Shown here piece after piece: positions 36,726 through 44,553 of a stretch of DNA of 64,000 bases. The notes beneath the pieces were generated by a model. That model was given only the letters and a program-made list of their open reading frames with translations, did not search any database and was not told where the DNA came from. Source of the stretch: VRUE01 sp963747765 (GTDB lineage: Bacteria > Actinomycetota > Thermoleophilia > Solirubrobacterales > 70-9). The first letter of the stretch is position 1; each line of letters begins with the position of its first letter. The stretch covers positions 87,195 through 151,194 of the forward strand of contig CAVVGH010000002.1 in the NCBI GenBank assembly GCA_963747765.1, given 5' to 3'. The position numbers and the translations under genes were made by a program.

Positions 36726-37877
36726 TTGGACGGAGGCAGCGAGATCGAGTCGTTGGAGGCAACCCCGAGCGGGTTGGAGGAGGGCTCGGGCGATCAGCCC
36801 TTCGCGGAGCCCGGGGAGCTCCAAGCGCTGCTCGCGCTGGGGCGGGAGCGCGGCTTTCTGACCTTCGAGCACATCGCCTCGACTCTCGAGGAAGTGGAGG
36901 TGACCAAGGAGCAGGTCGCCGCGCTTCACGCGCGACTGGTCGAGCAGGGCGTCGAAGTGATCGCCGAGGATGGCGTCGACGCCTACAAAGAACAGCGCAG
37001 CGAGTCGACCAACGGCCAGCCGAAGAGGCCCGAGCTGGACCTCACCGTGGAACCGAGCCTCGACTCGCTTCGCCTCTATCTGCGCTCGATCGGAAAGGTC
37101 GACCTGCTGACCGCCGCGCAAGAGGTCGAACTGGCGAAGCGGATCGAGCGTGGGGACATGCTCGCAAAGCGGCAGATGGTCGAGGCCAATCTGCGGCTTG
37201 TGGTTTCGATCGCCAAAGGCTATTTGGGCCGTGGGCTGAGCTTCCTCGATCTAATCCAGGAGGGCTCCCTGGGACTGATCCGCGCGGTTGAGAAGTTCGA
37301 CTACCGGCGCGGCTACAAGTTCTCGACCTATGCGACCTGGTGGATTCGCCAGGCTGTGACGCGGGCGATCGCCGACAAGGCGCGCACGATTCGCATCCCC
37401 GTGCACATGGTCGAGAAGCTGAACCGGGTTGCCCACGTGGAGCGGCAGCTGGTGCAGCGTCTGGGCCGTGAGCCCGAGCCGGCTGAGATCGCCGTCGAAC
37501 TGCGCTGGCCGGTCAGCGATGTGCGGGAGATCCTGCGGGTCGCCCAATTGCCGGTCTCGCTCGAGAAACCGGTGGGGGACGAGGACGAGTCCGAGCTGGG
37601 CGACTTCGTCGCCGACGACGGGGTGCTCGAGCCCTTCGAGGAGGCGAGCGAACATCTCCAAAAGGAGGGTGTGCGCAAGGCGCTCAACGCGCTTCCCGAG
37701 CGCGAGCGGCAGGTGATCGAGCTTCGCTACGGCTTGACCGGCCTGGAACCGCTCACCCTGGAGGAGGTGGGACGCACCTTTGGCGTCACCCGGGAGCGGA
37801 TTCGTCAGATCGAGAACAACACCCTCAAGAAGCTCCAGCGCCTGCCCGAGGCGCAGATGCTCCGCAGCGCCGGCTGA
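36726..37877 (+). CDS. Primary (group 1/2) RNA polymerase sigma factor, RpoD/SigA type
   Basis: About 383 aa from a TTG at 36726 (GGAAGAGAG upstream). A region 1.1-like winged segment (ELQALLALGRERGFLTFEHIAS...VEVIAED) comes first. Region 1.2 reads LDSLRLYLRSIGKVDLLTAAQEVELAKRIERGD. Region 2 has EANLRLVVSIAKGYLGRGLSFLDLIQEG and FDYRRGYKFSTYATWWIRQA. Regions 3 and 4 end with LTLEEVGRTFGVTRERIRQIENNTLKKLQ. All are diagnostic of sigma-70 proteins of the primary type. The acidic N-terminal extension is short, so it could be an RpoD paralogue rather than the sole housekeeping factor. Confidence 0.92.
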   Translation: MDGGSEIESLEATPSGLEEGSGDQPFAEPGELQALLALGRERGFLTFEHIASTLEEVEVTKEQVAALHARLVEQGVEVIAEDGVDAYKEQRSESTNGQPKRPELDLTVEPSLDSLRLYLRSIGKVDLLTAAQEVELAKRIERGDMLAKRQMVEANLRLVVSIAKGYLGRGLSFLDLIQEGSLGLIRAVEKFDYRRGYKFSTYATWWIRQAVTRAIADKARTIRIPVHMVEKLNRVAHVERQLVQRLGREPEPAEIAVELRWPVSDVREILRVAQLPVSLEKPVGDEDESELGDFVADDGVLEPFEEASEHLQKEGVRKALNALPERERQVIELRYGLTGLEPLTLEEVGRTFGVTRERIRQIENNTLKKLQRLPEAQMLRSAG

Positions 37878-37892
37878 GGCGCCTCCGGCTCG

Positions 37893-38357
37893 TCAGTCGG
37901 ATGCGGGCTCGAGGACGAAGAGCGCGATGTCGCGGTCGGTGCGCGCCTCGTATTCGTCGAAGCCCGAATACTGCTCGTTGTGCCTGCGCCAGAGATCGGC
38001 GCGCTCCTCGCCGGCGGCGACCCGGGCGCGAACCCGGCGTCGCTCTCGCCCCACCTCGACCTCGGCATCGGGGTTCGCCTGCAGGTTGAGCGACCAGGCT
38101 GGTACTCGGGTGTGGCCGGCGTTGGAGCCGATCACGACCAGTCGATCTCCGTCGGTCAGGTAGACGACCGGCACCGTTCGGAGCTGGCCGGACCTGCGCC
38201 CGGTCGTCGTCAGCAGCAGCACGGGCGCCTTGGCGACACGGCCGCCGATCCTGCCCCCGGTGAGCCGATAGAGCGGCACGTTCAGCTTGCCCGTCCAGCG
38301 CAGGCCGGTGGCGCCGATCGCCATCGAGGCTCGCGCGTAGAAGCTGTCCCCGAGCAC
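37893..38357 (-). CDS. Deazaflavin (F420)-dependent nitroreductase-like (Ddn family) protein
   Basis: 154 aa. The split-beta-barrel motif set is KAPVLLLTTTGRRSGQLRTVPVVYLTDGDRLVVIGSNAGHTRVPAWSLNLQANPDAEVEVG, with TGRRSG and the PAWxxNLxANP block diagnostic of the F420-binding Ddn/FDOR-A family. These actinobacterial enzymes reduce quinones or nitro-compounds with F420H2. The N-terminus (MLGDSFYARASMAIGATGLRW) is amphipathic, as in Ddn, where it helps membrane association. It is monocistronic, with its 5' region next to the 20-bp duplication and tRNA-Tyr. The physiological substrate is unknown. Confidence 0.9.
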   Translation of the reverse strand: MLGDSFYARASMAIGATGLRWTGKLNVPLYRLTGGRIGGRVAKAPVLLLTTTGRRSGQLRTVPVVYLTDGDRLVVIGSNAGHTRVPAWSLNLQANPDAEVEVGRERRRVRARVAAGEERADLWRRHNEQYSGFDEYEARTDRDIALFVLEPASD

Positions 38358-38382
38358 GCCGGAAGTATGTCAACTCCAATTC

Positions 38383-38422
38383 GCGGTCGAGAACTGCGCG
38401 GCGCGGTCGAGAACTGCGCGGC
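38383..38422. repeat. Exact 20-bp tandem duplication
   Basis: GCGGTCGAGAACTGCGCGGC occurs at 38383-38402 and again at 38403-38422, between the start of the Ddn-like gene and the 3' end of tRNA-Tyr. Confidence 0.9.
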
Positions 38423-38428
38423 TGCGAG

Positions 38429-38511
38429 TGGGGGAGGTGAGAATCGAACTCACTCAGGCAGTGCCACCGATTTTACAGACCGGCCCGGCTCTCCTACTCC
38501 GGCGCTCCCCC
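38429..38511 (-). tRNA. tRNA-Tyr (anticodon GTA)
   Basis: Minus strand. Acceptor GGGGGAG pairs with CTCCCCC. The anticodon stem carries loop CTGTAAA (anticodon GTA). There is a long variable arm, and the T arm is GTGAG TTCGATT CTCAC. The discriminator is A and no CCA is encoded. Confidence 0.95.
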
Positions 38512-38588
38512 GGTTTGGAGCAGCGATTCTAGAGGGCTGAATCGGGGCTCCGTCGGAACGTGGGCGAGTTGGATGGAATGATGGGCCT

Positions 38589-39308
38589 GTGAACTCAAGC
38601 CGTCTAGATGGCCGGGTGATTGCGATCGCTGGGATCGCTGGGGGGTTGGGTCCTGTCGTGGCGGAGCGGTTGGCCGCGGAAGGGGCGACTCTCGCCGGGG
38701 CCGATCGCGACCAGGGCCGAATCGACGAGCTCGGCACCGGGCTGGCATTGCCCGAGGATCGCTGGGACGGACGCGCCGTTGACCTGCTCGACGAGACTGC
38801 GACACGCGCATGGTGCGCGGACCTCGCCGAGCGGTTCGGCCGGGTTGACGGGCTCCTGCACCTGGTGGGGGGCTGGCGGGGCGGGAAGCCACTGCACGAA
38901 GCCCCGCTGGCGGATTGGGAGCTGCTTCACGACCTGCTTGTGCGCACGGTCCAGCACACCACCCGCGCCTTCCACGACACGCTGCTCGCCTCCGGCAGGG
39001 GCCGCTTCGTGCTCGTTTCGGCAAGACAGGCACAGGCGCCGTCGAACTCCAATGCCGCCTACGCCGCCGCCAAGGCCGCCGCGGAGGCCTGGACGCTCGC
39101 GCTGGCCGACGGGTTCGGCGGGCGCGGCGCCACGGCGAACATCGTCGTCGTCGAGGCGATTCTCACGCCGCAGATGCGGGCGGAGAGCCCCGGCAAGGAC
39201 TTTCCGACCTTCGCGCCCGCGGAGCACATCGCCGAGGCGATCGCCTTCCTCTGCTCGGACGCGGGGGCGAGCATGAACGGCCAGCGCCTTCCACTTACCA
39301 TCGGCTGA
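38589..39308 (+). CDS. Short-chain dehydrogenase/reductase (SDR)
   Basis: 239 aa from a GTG at 38589 (MNSSRLDGRVIAIAGIAGGLG). The glycine motif GIAGGLG replaces the classical TGxxxGxG. HLVGGWRGGKP stands for the NNAG strand. The catalytic Ser is in FVLVSARQA, and YAAAKAAAEAW provides Tyr-x3-Lys. The end MNGQRLPLTIG is typical of classical SDRs. It is cytoplasmic and NAD(P)-dependent; the substrate is not predictable. It is followed 33 bp later by a MerR regulator reading the same way, so the regulator may control this gene. Confidence 0.88.
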   Translation: MNSSRLDGRVIAIAGIAGGLGPVVAERLAAEGATLAGADRDQGRIDELGTGLALPEDRWDGRAVDLLDETATRAWCADLAERFGRVDGLLHLVGGWRGGKPLHEAPLADWELLHDLLVRTVQHTTRAFHDTLLASGRGRFVLVSARQAQAPSNSNAAYAAAKAAAEAWTLALADGFGGRGATANIVVVEAILTPQMRAESPGKDFPTFAPAEHIAEAIAFLCSDAGASMNGQRLPLTIG

Positions 39309-39341
39309 CGCGGGCAGGACGACGGAGATGGGATCACGGAC

Positions 39342-40112
39342 ATGAGCAAGGCGGCAAAGGGCGAGATGACGATTGGCGAGCTCGCGGAGCGGACCGGGAT
39401 GACCGTGCGCAACATTCGCGCCCATCAGACCCGTGGGTTGCTGCCGCCGCCCGTGGTTCGGGGTCGTACCGGCTACTACAACGAGGAGCACCTGGCACGG
39501 GTTGTGCTGACGCGCGAAATGCAGGCGGACGGCCTCAACCTCGAGGCGATCCGTCGCGTTCTGGACAGCGGTGAGGGATCGGCAGCCGCGATCTTCGACT
39601 TCACACGCGCCCTGCGAGCACCGTTCGAACAGGAGGTGCCGGAGATCATCGAGGCCGCTGAGCTGGCCAGCCTTTGGGGGGCGGAGCCGGATGCCAGACT
39701 GCTGCGCCGCGCCGAGAAGCTCGACATTCTCCGCGCACTCCCGGACGGCCGCATCGAGGTGATCAGTCCGCGCCTGCTGGAGGCAGCCGGCGAGCTGGCC
39801 GAGTTGGGGGTGGGAGCGTCGGCGGCGCTGCGGACGGCGGAGAAGTTGCGGCAGCACGCCGACGGCGCGGCCCATGCCTTCATCAAGCTCTTCGTCGAGG
39901 AGGTCTGGAGGCCGTTCGAGGCGGCCGGTCGCCCGGAGGGGGATTGGCCGAAGGTGAACGAGGCGCTCGAAAGGATGCGCCCCCTTGCGGCAGGTGCCGT
40001 GCTGGCGATGTTCCAGATCGCGATGAGCGAAGCGACCGAGAAAGAGAGCGAGCGGACGCTGCAGCTGGCGGCGCGGCGCACGGATCAAAAGCGAAGCCGC
40101 CGCAGGGGGTAG
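39342..40112 (+). CDS. MerR-family transcriptional regulator
   Basis: 256 aa. The N-terminal HTH (MTIGELAERTGMTVRNIRAHQTRGLLPPPVVRGRTGYYNEEHLARV) and the following helix (LNLEAIRRVLDSGEG) are the MerR DNA-binding and dimer regions. The C-terminal 170 residues form an all-helical domain (ELGVGASAALRTAEKLRQHADGAAHAFIKLFVEEVWRPFE) without metal-binding Cys. A large helical sensor domain suggests a small-molecule ligand. The MerR class usually acts by untwisting promoters with long spacers. It lies downstream of the SDR gene. Confidence 0.9.
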   Translation: MSKAAKGEMTIGELAERTGMTVRNIRAHQTRGLLPPPVVRGRTGYYNEEHLARVVLTREMQADGLNLEAIRRVLDSGEGSAAAIFDFTRALRAPFEQEVPEIIEAAELASLWGAEPDARLLRRAEKLDILRALPDGRIEVISPRLLEAAGELAELGVGASAALRTAEKLRQHADGAAHAFIKLFVEEVWRPFEAAGRPEGDWPKVNEALERMRPLAAGAVLAMFQIAMSEATEKESERTLQLAARRTDQKRSRRRG

Positions 40113-40435
40113 CGCCTCCATGGGGTCCGGGCCCCGCGACACCTCCGTGGCAGCGTCCGGCCGACGTTGCGTCGGACCCGTGTCCTGCAGTTCCTCCGTG
40201 GCAGCGTCCCGGCCGACGTTGTGGCGAATGCCGCGCGGCCCTCGGCGGCTGCTGCAACACTTCCGGTCTTGGTGGAGACAGTGCCGCGTGGCCGTCATAA
40301 CCTTGCCCCGTTGTTGTTCCGTCGCATCCAGGGACGCGAAACCGACGGACTCGAGGAGTTATTTCCCGAGATTGCGGAGTCTGCGCTGACCCCCTACGTC
40401 GGTCCGTGCCAGGCGCGCCGCATAATCTCCGCGGC
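40113..40435. other. Non-coding gap with a 28-bp direct repeat
   Basis: No gene could be supported. A direct repeat (cctccgtggcagcgtcc, optional c, then ggccgacgttg) occurs at 40142-40169 and 40193-40221. The rest shows no hairpin or family-like ORF; the promoter of the dCTP deaminase gene probably lies in the right part. Confidence 0.55.
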
Positions 40436-41611
40436 ATGAGCGACGCGGCGACAGCAGCCGGCGGCGTGGCTGGGGGGAGTGTGTCTGCGTCGGCCGCGGG
40501 TGTCCTGCCATCCCAGGAGCTGAGCAGGGCGATCGAGGCCGAATGGGTGAGCTCGGGCGACTATCGGATCCTTCCCTCGGCGATCCAGCCCGCCAGCATC
40601 GACCTTCGGCTCGGCGACTTCGCCTGGGCGCTGCGCTGCAGCTTCCTGCCGGATGTCGACTCGGCGGTCGAGGAGAAGATCGAGGGGCTTGCCTTTCAGA
40701 AAATCGACCTGCGCGACGGCGCGGTGCTGGAGCGCGATCGCCCCTATCTGGTTCCACTGCTCGAGGAGCTCGCGCTTCCCGAGGACGTGCGGGCGAAGGC
40801 CAACCCCAAGAGCTCGACCGGTCGCCTCGACGTCTTCACCCGTGTTTTGACCGACCGCCACCATCGCTTCGACGAGATCCGATCCGGCTACCACGGGAAC
40901 CTCTACTTGGAGGTCGTGCCGCGCTCCTTCGCGATCCAGGTAAAGAGTGGGCTCTCGCTCAACCAGCTGCGGCTGGCCCGCGGGGAGGTCCGGCTCAGCG
41001 ATGCGGACATTCGCAGCCTTCAGGGCGAGATCCCGCTTCTCTACCTGGACTCCGAGCCACTGCAGGAGTCGGAACTGGCCCTTGCCGAGGGACTCTTCCT
41101 AAGCGTCGACCTCTCCGGCCCCGGCGATCGGATCGTCGGCTACCGGGCGAAGAAGAACAGCCTGCCGATCGACCTCTCGCAGACGCGGGCCTACCACTGG
41201 ACGGACTACTGGGACCCGGTGTTCCCGGAGGAGGGCGGCCGCATCGTCCTCGAGCCGGAGATCTTCTACCTGCTGCTCTCGGCGGAGGGCGTTTGCATCC
41301 CGCCGCAGATCGCCGCGGAGATGATGGCCTACGACCCGACCGCCGGGGAGCTGCGCACCCACTACGCGGGCTTCTTCGACCCCGGGTTCGGCTACGACCC
41401 GGTCGGTGGGCATCAGGGCAGTCGCGCCGCGCTTGAGGTGCGGGCTCGCGATGTCTCCTTCATGGTCGAGCACCGCCAGCCGGTCTGCAAGCTGGCCTTG
41501 GAGTGGACCAGCGCCCCGGCCGAGCGCCTCTACGGAAAGGAGCTTGGCTCGAACTACCAGGGCCAGGTGACGATGCTGAGCAAGCACTTCGAGGAGCAGG
41601 CGGCGACCTAG
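40436..41611 (+). CDS. Two-domain dCTP deaminase-like protein (DCD_C type)
   Basis: 391 aa from the ATG at 40436. Two tandem dUTPase-fold halves are seen. The first has SAIQPASIDLRLGDFAWALRCSF, ELALPEDVRAKANPKSSTGRLDVFTRVLTD and GYHGNLYLEVVPRSF. The second has RIVLEPEIFYLLLSAEGVCIPPQIAAEMMAYDP, ELRTHYAGFFDPGFGYDP and ALEVRARDVSFMVEHRQPVCKLALEW. This is the long form of dCTP deaminase found mainly in Alphaproteobacteria, which turns dCTP into dUTP in dTMP synthesis. The SSTGR and dUTPase-type motifs place catalysis in the first half. It lies alone in a rightward position, with non-coding stretches on both sides. Confidence 0.9.
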   Translation: MSDAATAAGGVAGGSVSASAAGVLPSQELSRAIEAEWVSSGDYRILPSAIQPASIDLRLGDFAWALRCSFLPDVDSAVEEKIEGLAFQKIDLRDGAVLERDRPYLVPLLEELALPEDVRAKANPKSSTGRLDVFTRVLTDRHHRFDEIRSGYHGNLYLEVVPRSFAIQVKSGLSLNQLRLARGEVRLSDADIRSLQGEIPLLYLDSEPLQESELALAEGLFLSVDLSGPGDRIVGYRAKKNSLPIDLSQTRAYHWTDYWDPVFPEEGGRIVLEPEIFYLLLSAEGVCIPPQIAAEMMAYDPTAGELRTHYAGFFDPGFGYDPVGGHQGSRAALEVRARDVSFMVEHRQPVCKLALEWTSAPAERLYGKELGSNYQGQVTMLSKHFEEQAAT

Positions 41612-41931
41612 CTGAGGACCGCCACCGTTCCGTTCCCCTCGTTGATTGACCCCCGAAATTCCTGCACGAGGTGTCCGAAAAGGCCTGCGACCCGGAAAGA
41701 CCAACTCGTCAGAGAGATATACACACAGCTTCCTCCCCCGTTTGCCCTCCTCACCCGCAAGTAGGAGGGCAAACAGGGGAGGGCGCTGGTGGGGTCAAGG
41801 GGTGAGGGGTCGGCTCGGACCAGGGCGGCACGGCGCTCGCCAGTCGCACGGGGCTTGCGGTTGGATTCCCAGGTCAGCTACACCCAGCCACTCGCGACGC
41901 TGCTCCCGAATCTGCGACTAGGATGGGGTCG
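41612..41931. other. Non-coding gap containing hairpin element copy 2
   Basis: No gene could be supported. The only notable content is the palindromic element at 41731-41783. The short region just before 41932 may hold the promoter of ytoQ. Confidence 0.5.
41731..41783. repeat. Dispersed hairpin element, copy 2
   Basis: GTTTGCCCTCCT (41740-41751) pairs with AGGAGGGCAAAC (41763-41774) around loop CACCCGCAAGT. The outer arm CCTCCCC/GGGGAGG continues after one C-A mismatch. Inner stem and loop match the element at 10925-10981 except for one loop base. Confidence 0.88.
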
Positions 41932-42393
41932 ATGTCCGAGCGGACCTGGAACGTCTACCTCTCCGGGGAGATCCATTCCGATTGGCGCGAGCGGATCGAG
42001 GCCGGGGCGCGCGAGGCCGAGCTCCCCGTCTCCTTTTCGGCGCCGGTTACCGACCACGCGGCATCTGACGACGCCGGGGTCGGGACGCTGGGGGAGGAGA
42101 GCGAGTCCTTTTGGCGCGATCACATGGGTGCTGGCGTAAACGCGATCCGCACGCAGACGCTGATCCGCGACGCCGACATCGTTGTCGTTCGCTTCGGCGA
42201 CAAATACCGTCAGTGGAACGCAGCCTTCGACGCCGGCTATGCCGCCGCGCTGGACAAGCCCTACGTCACCCTGCACGAGGCCGACTTCGATCACGCCCTG
42301 AAGGAGGTCGACCGCGCTGCGCAGGCGACGGCGCGCACCGCCGAGCAGGTCGTGGCCGTGTTGCGCTACGTGATCAGGGGCGAGTTGCCGTAA
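41932..42393 (+). CDS. ytoQ: YtoQ-family protein
   Basis: 153 aa starting MSERTWNVYLSGEIHSDWRE; the ATG at 41932 has GGGG just upstream, whereas the ATG at 41923 does not. The family signature VYLSGEIHSDWR and later SFWRDHMGAGVNAIRTQTLIRDADIVVVRFGDKYRQWNAAFDAGYAAALDKPYVTLH match the uncharacterised YtoQ family. The fold resembles nucleoside 2-deoxyribosyltransferase-like proteins (inference from the YLSGx start and GDxYxxWNAAFDAGYA). Function unknown; cytoplasmic. Confidence 0.9.
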   Translation: MSERTWNVYLSGEIHSDWRERIEAGAREAELPVSFSAPVTDHAASDDAGVGTLGEESESFWRDHMGAGVNAIRTQTLIRDADIVVVRFGDKYRQWNAAFDAGYAAALDKPYVTLHEADFDHALKEVDRAAQATARTAEQVVAVLRYVIRGELP

Positions 42394-42532
42394 CGGCGAA
42401 GGGCGGCAGTCCGCTGCCCGCACACGTGCTTCGCCAATCGGTTCGAGCTCGAGCATCCGCCCGTTGGGGGACCTGTTCGCCCTGCTCCTCGATCACAGCC
42501 GCCACGCGCAGCAATGGCGTCCGGGAGTTATG

Positions 42533-42546
42533 CGAACATGTGTTCG
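42533..42546. promoter_or_regulatory. SOS (LexA) box overlapping the start of the radical SAM gene
   Basis: CGAACATGTGTTCG at 42533-42546 fits CGAAC-N4-GTTCG, the LexA box of Gram-positive bacteria and actinobacteria. Its last base is the first base of the GTG start codon of the radical SAM gene, so bound LexA would block transcription or translation initiation directly. Confidence 0.75.
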
Positions 42547-43590
42547 TGCGATGGGACGAGCAACGAGTCGAGAAGGAGGATTCGAGCAGGCTGTTCGGTC
42601 TGGCCGAGGATGCGGTGGTGCGGACATTCGACGCACCCGAGGCACTTGGCATTCGGTTTCATGAGGTCCGCGCAAAGTCGGCCCTGAACCGAGTGCCGGG
42701 TGGTCGCTACGGGTTCGAGTGGACGATCAATCCGTTCCGTGGCTGCACCCACGCCTGCCGATTATCGATACTGCTTCGCTCGCCGAACGCACCCCTACCT
42801 TGGCTTTGACGCGGGACGGGATTTCGAGCGGGAGATCGTCGTCAAGGTCAACGTGCCGGAGCTGCTGCGGGCGGAGCTGGCAAGGCCGAGCTGGAAGCGG
42901 GAGCTGGTGGCGCTGGGGACGAACACCGACCCCTACCAGTGGGTTGAGAGCCGCTACCGCTTCATGCCCGAGATCCTCGCGGCTCTGGAGGAGGCGCAGA
43001 CGCCGGTCTCGGTGTTGACCAAGTCGCCGCTGGTGCTGCGCGACATCGAGATCTACGAGCGGATGGCGAAGCGCCTTCCCGTTTCGGTCAACCTCTCCGT
43101 CCCCACCCTGGACGAGAAGGTCTGGCGGGCAACCGAGCCGCACACCCCGAGCCCGGCGGCCCGGCTCGACGCGGTTGCCGAGCTGCGTCGCCGCGGGATC
43201 GACTCCGGTGTCCTCATCGCGCCTCTGATGCCGGGCATCAACGACGATCCCAAGCAGGTCCAGCCGATAGTCGATCGGGCCAGGGAGGCAGGCGCCACCT
43301 TCCTGGGCGGCGTCGCGCTCCATCTCCGCGACGAGGTGAAAGACGTCTTCTTTGCCTGGCTGGAAGCCAAACGCCCCGACCTGCTCCCCAAATACGAACA
43401 GCTATACGCCCGCGATCGCGCCTACATGCGACCGGAGCAACGCAAGAGGACCACGCGAGCCGTCCGCGGCTGGGGGCGGGGCCGAGCCGACGGAAGCCGG
43501 CGCGCGATGAGCCGCGACAAGCGGAGACGGCCGTCGCCGCTGCGCAATCGCCTTCCAGATCCCCCCGCCGCGCAAACCAGCCTGTTCTGA
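42546..43590 (+). pseudogene. Rv2578c/SplB-like radical SAM protein, frameshifted inside its CxxxCxxC motif
   Basis: The N-terminal part from a GTG at 42546 (VRWDEQRVEKEDSSRL, then FHEVRAKSALNRVPGGRYGFEWTINPFRGCTHACR) matches the start of Rv2578c-type radical SAM proteins. The frame then breaks: the expected CTHACRYCFARRTHPY is interrupted by seven extra bases (cgattatcgatac, about 42759-42771). The reading continues in another frame from YCFARRTHPYLGFDAG to the end (...NRLPDPPAAQTSLF). Both halves are otherwise intact, about 340 aa together. Without recoding or a sequencing error, the Fe-S cluster cannot form. Relatives include spore photoproduct lyase (SplB), a DNA repair enzyme. The LexA box and the neighbouring DNA ligase support a DNA-damage role. 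Confidence 0.82.
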
Positions 43591-43605
43591 TCTGGCGGGT
43601 CCCGC

Positions 43606-44553
43606 TCACCCTTCGTCGAGCTCCGCGAACGTGCACTCGCGCGGGTCTTTGTCGTCGCGGAAGCGATGGAATCGCGCCCCGTGCCGGATGCGTCCCGCGC
43701 TGGCGTGGTCGTAGCCGACCTCGATCACCAGCTCGGGACGCAGGGCGACCCACTCGAGGTCGCGCCCACCGGTCCAGCGGCTCGGCTCGGCGGTGCCCCG
43801 CTCACCGGACTCAAGCGGGGCAAGCAGTTTGCGCAGCCCGCGTTTGGTGGCGGCGCTGAAGCCCGAGATGTGGCCGACCGGGCGCAGCTCCTCGCCGTCG
43901 TAGAGACCCAGGATCAGCGAGCCGACCGTGCCCTCCTCCTTGCCCGGCCGCCATCCCATCACCACGCAGTCGATCGTCCTCTCGCGCTTGACCTTTGCCA
44001 TCCCCCGTCGCTTGCCGGTCTGGTAGGGAGTGTCGAGCTGCTTGGCCATCGCCCCCTCGGTGCGCCGCAGCCACTGCTCGGCCTGGGCGGGGTCGGTCGT
44101 ATGCGGCGCCAGCTCGATCTTCAGGCGCTTGGCCAGCGCCTCCAGCCGGGCGCGGCGCTCGGCGAGCGGGAGCTCGAGCAGCGCCTCGTCCCCCTCGGCC
44201 AGCAGGTCGAAGGCGACGTAGTCGGCTGGGATCTCCTTCGCGAGCAGCGCGATCCGCGACTCGGCCGGATGGATGCGGCTCTGCAGCGCGTCGAATTCGA
44301 GGTTGCCCTCGGAATCTCGGATCACGAGCTCGCCGTCGAGCACGTAGTGGCCGGGCTCGAAGTGCAGCTCCGGAAAGTAGCGGACGAGGGCTTTGCCGCC
44401 ACGCGACTGGATGTAGGTGTCGGCACCGTCGACGAAAACGATCGCGCGGAAGCCGTCGAGCTTTGGCTCATATGCCCAGCCCTCGCCGCGCGGCAGTTCC
44501 TTGCGGGTCAGGGCAAGCTGCGGCTTCAGCGGGGGGGAGAGTGGCAGAGTCAC
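43606..44553 (-). CDS. ATP-dependent DNA ligase (LigC/LigD ligase-domain type)
   Basis: 315 aa. Motif I EPKLDGFRA holds the adenylated Lys. It is followed by IQSRGGKALVRYFPEL, VLDGELVIRDSEG (motif III region), ADYVAFDLLAEGD, GAMAKQLDTPYQTGKR and the OB-fold start IDCVVMGWRPGKEEGTVGSLILGLYDG. Size and motifs fit stand-alone LigC-like actinobacterial ligases that help short-patch or end-joining repair. It overlaps the stop of the peptide-transporter ATPase gene by 4 bp, so translation is coupled to an otherwise unrelated transport operon. It converges with the radical SAM gene. Confidence 0.92.
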   Translation of the reverse strand: MTLPLSPPLKPQLALTRKELPRGEGWAYEPKLDGFRAIVFVDGADTYIQSRGGKALVRYFPELHFEPGHYVLDGELVIRDSEGNLEFDALQSRIHPAESRIALLAKEIPADYVAFDLLAEGDEALLELPLAERRARLEALAKRLKIELAPHTTDPAQAEQWLRRTEGAMAKQLDTPYQTGKRRGMAKVKRERTIDCVVMGWRPGKEEGTVGSLILGLYDGEELRPVGHISGFSAATKRGLRKLLAPLESGERGTAEPSRWTGGRDLEWVALRPELVIEVGYDHASAGRIRHGARFHRFRDDKDPRECTFAELDEG

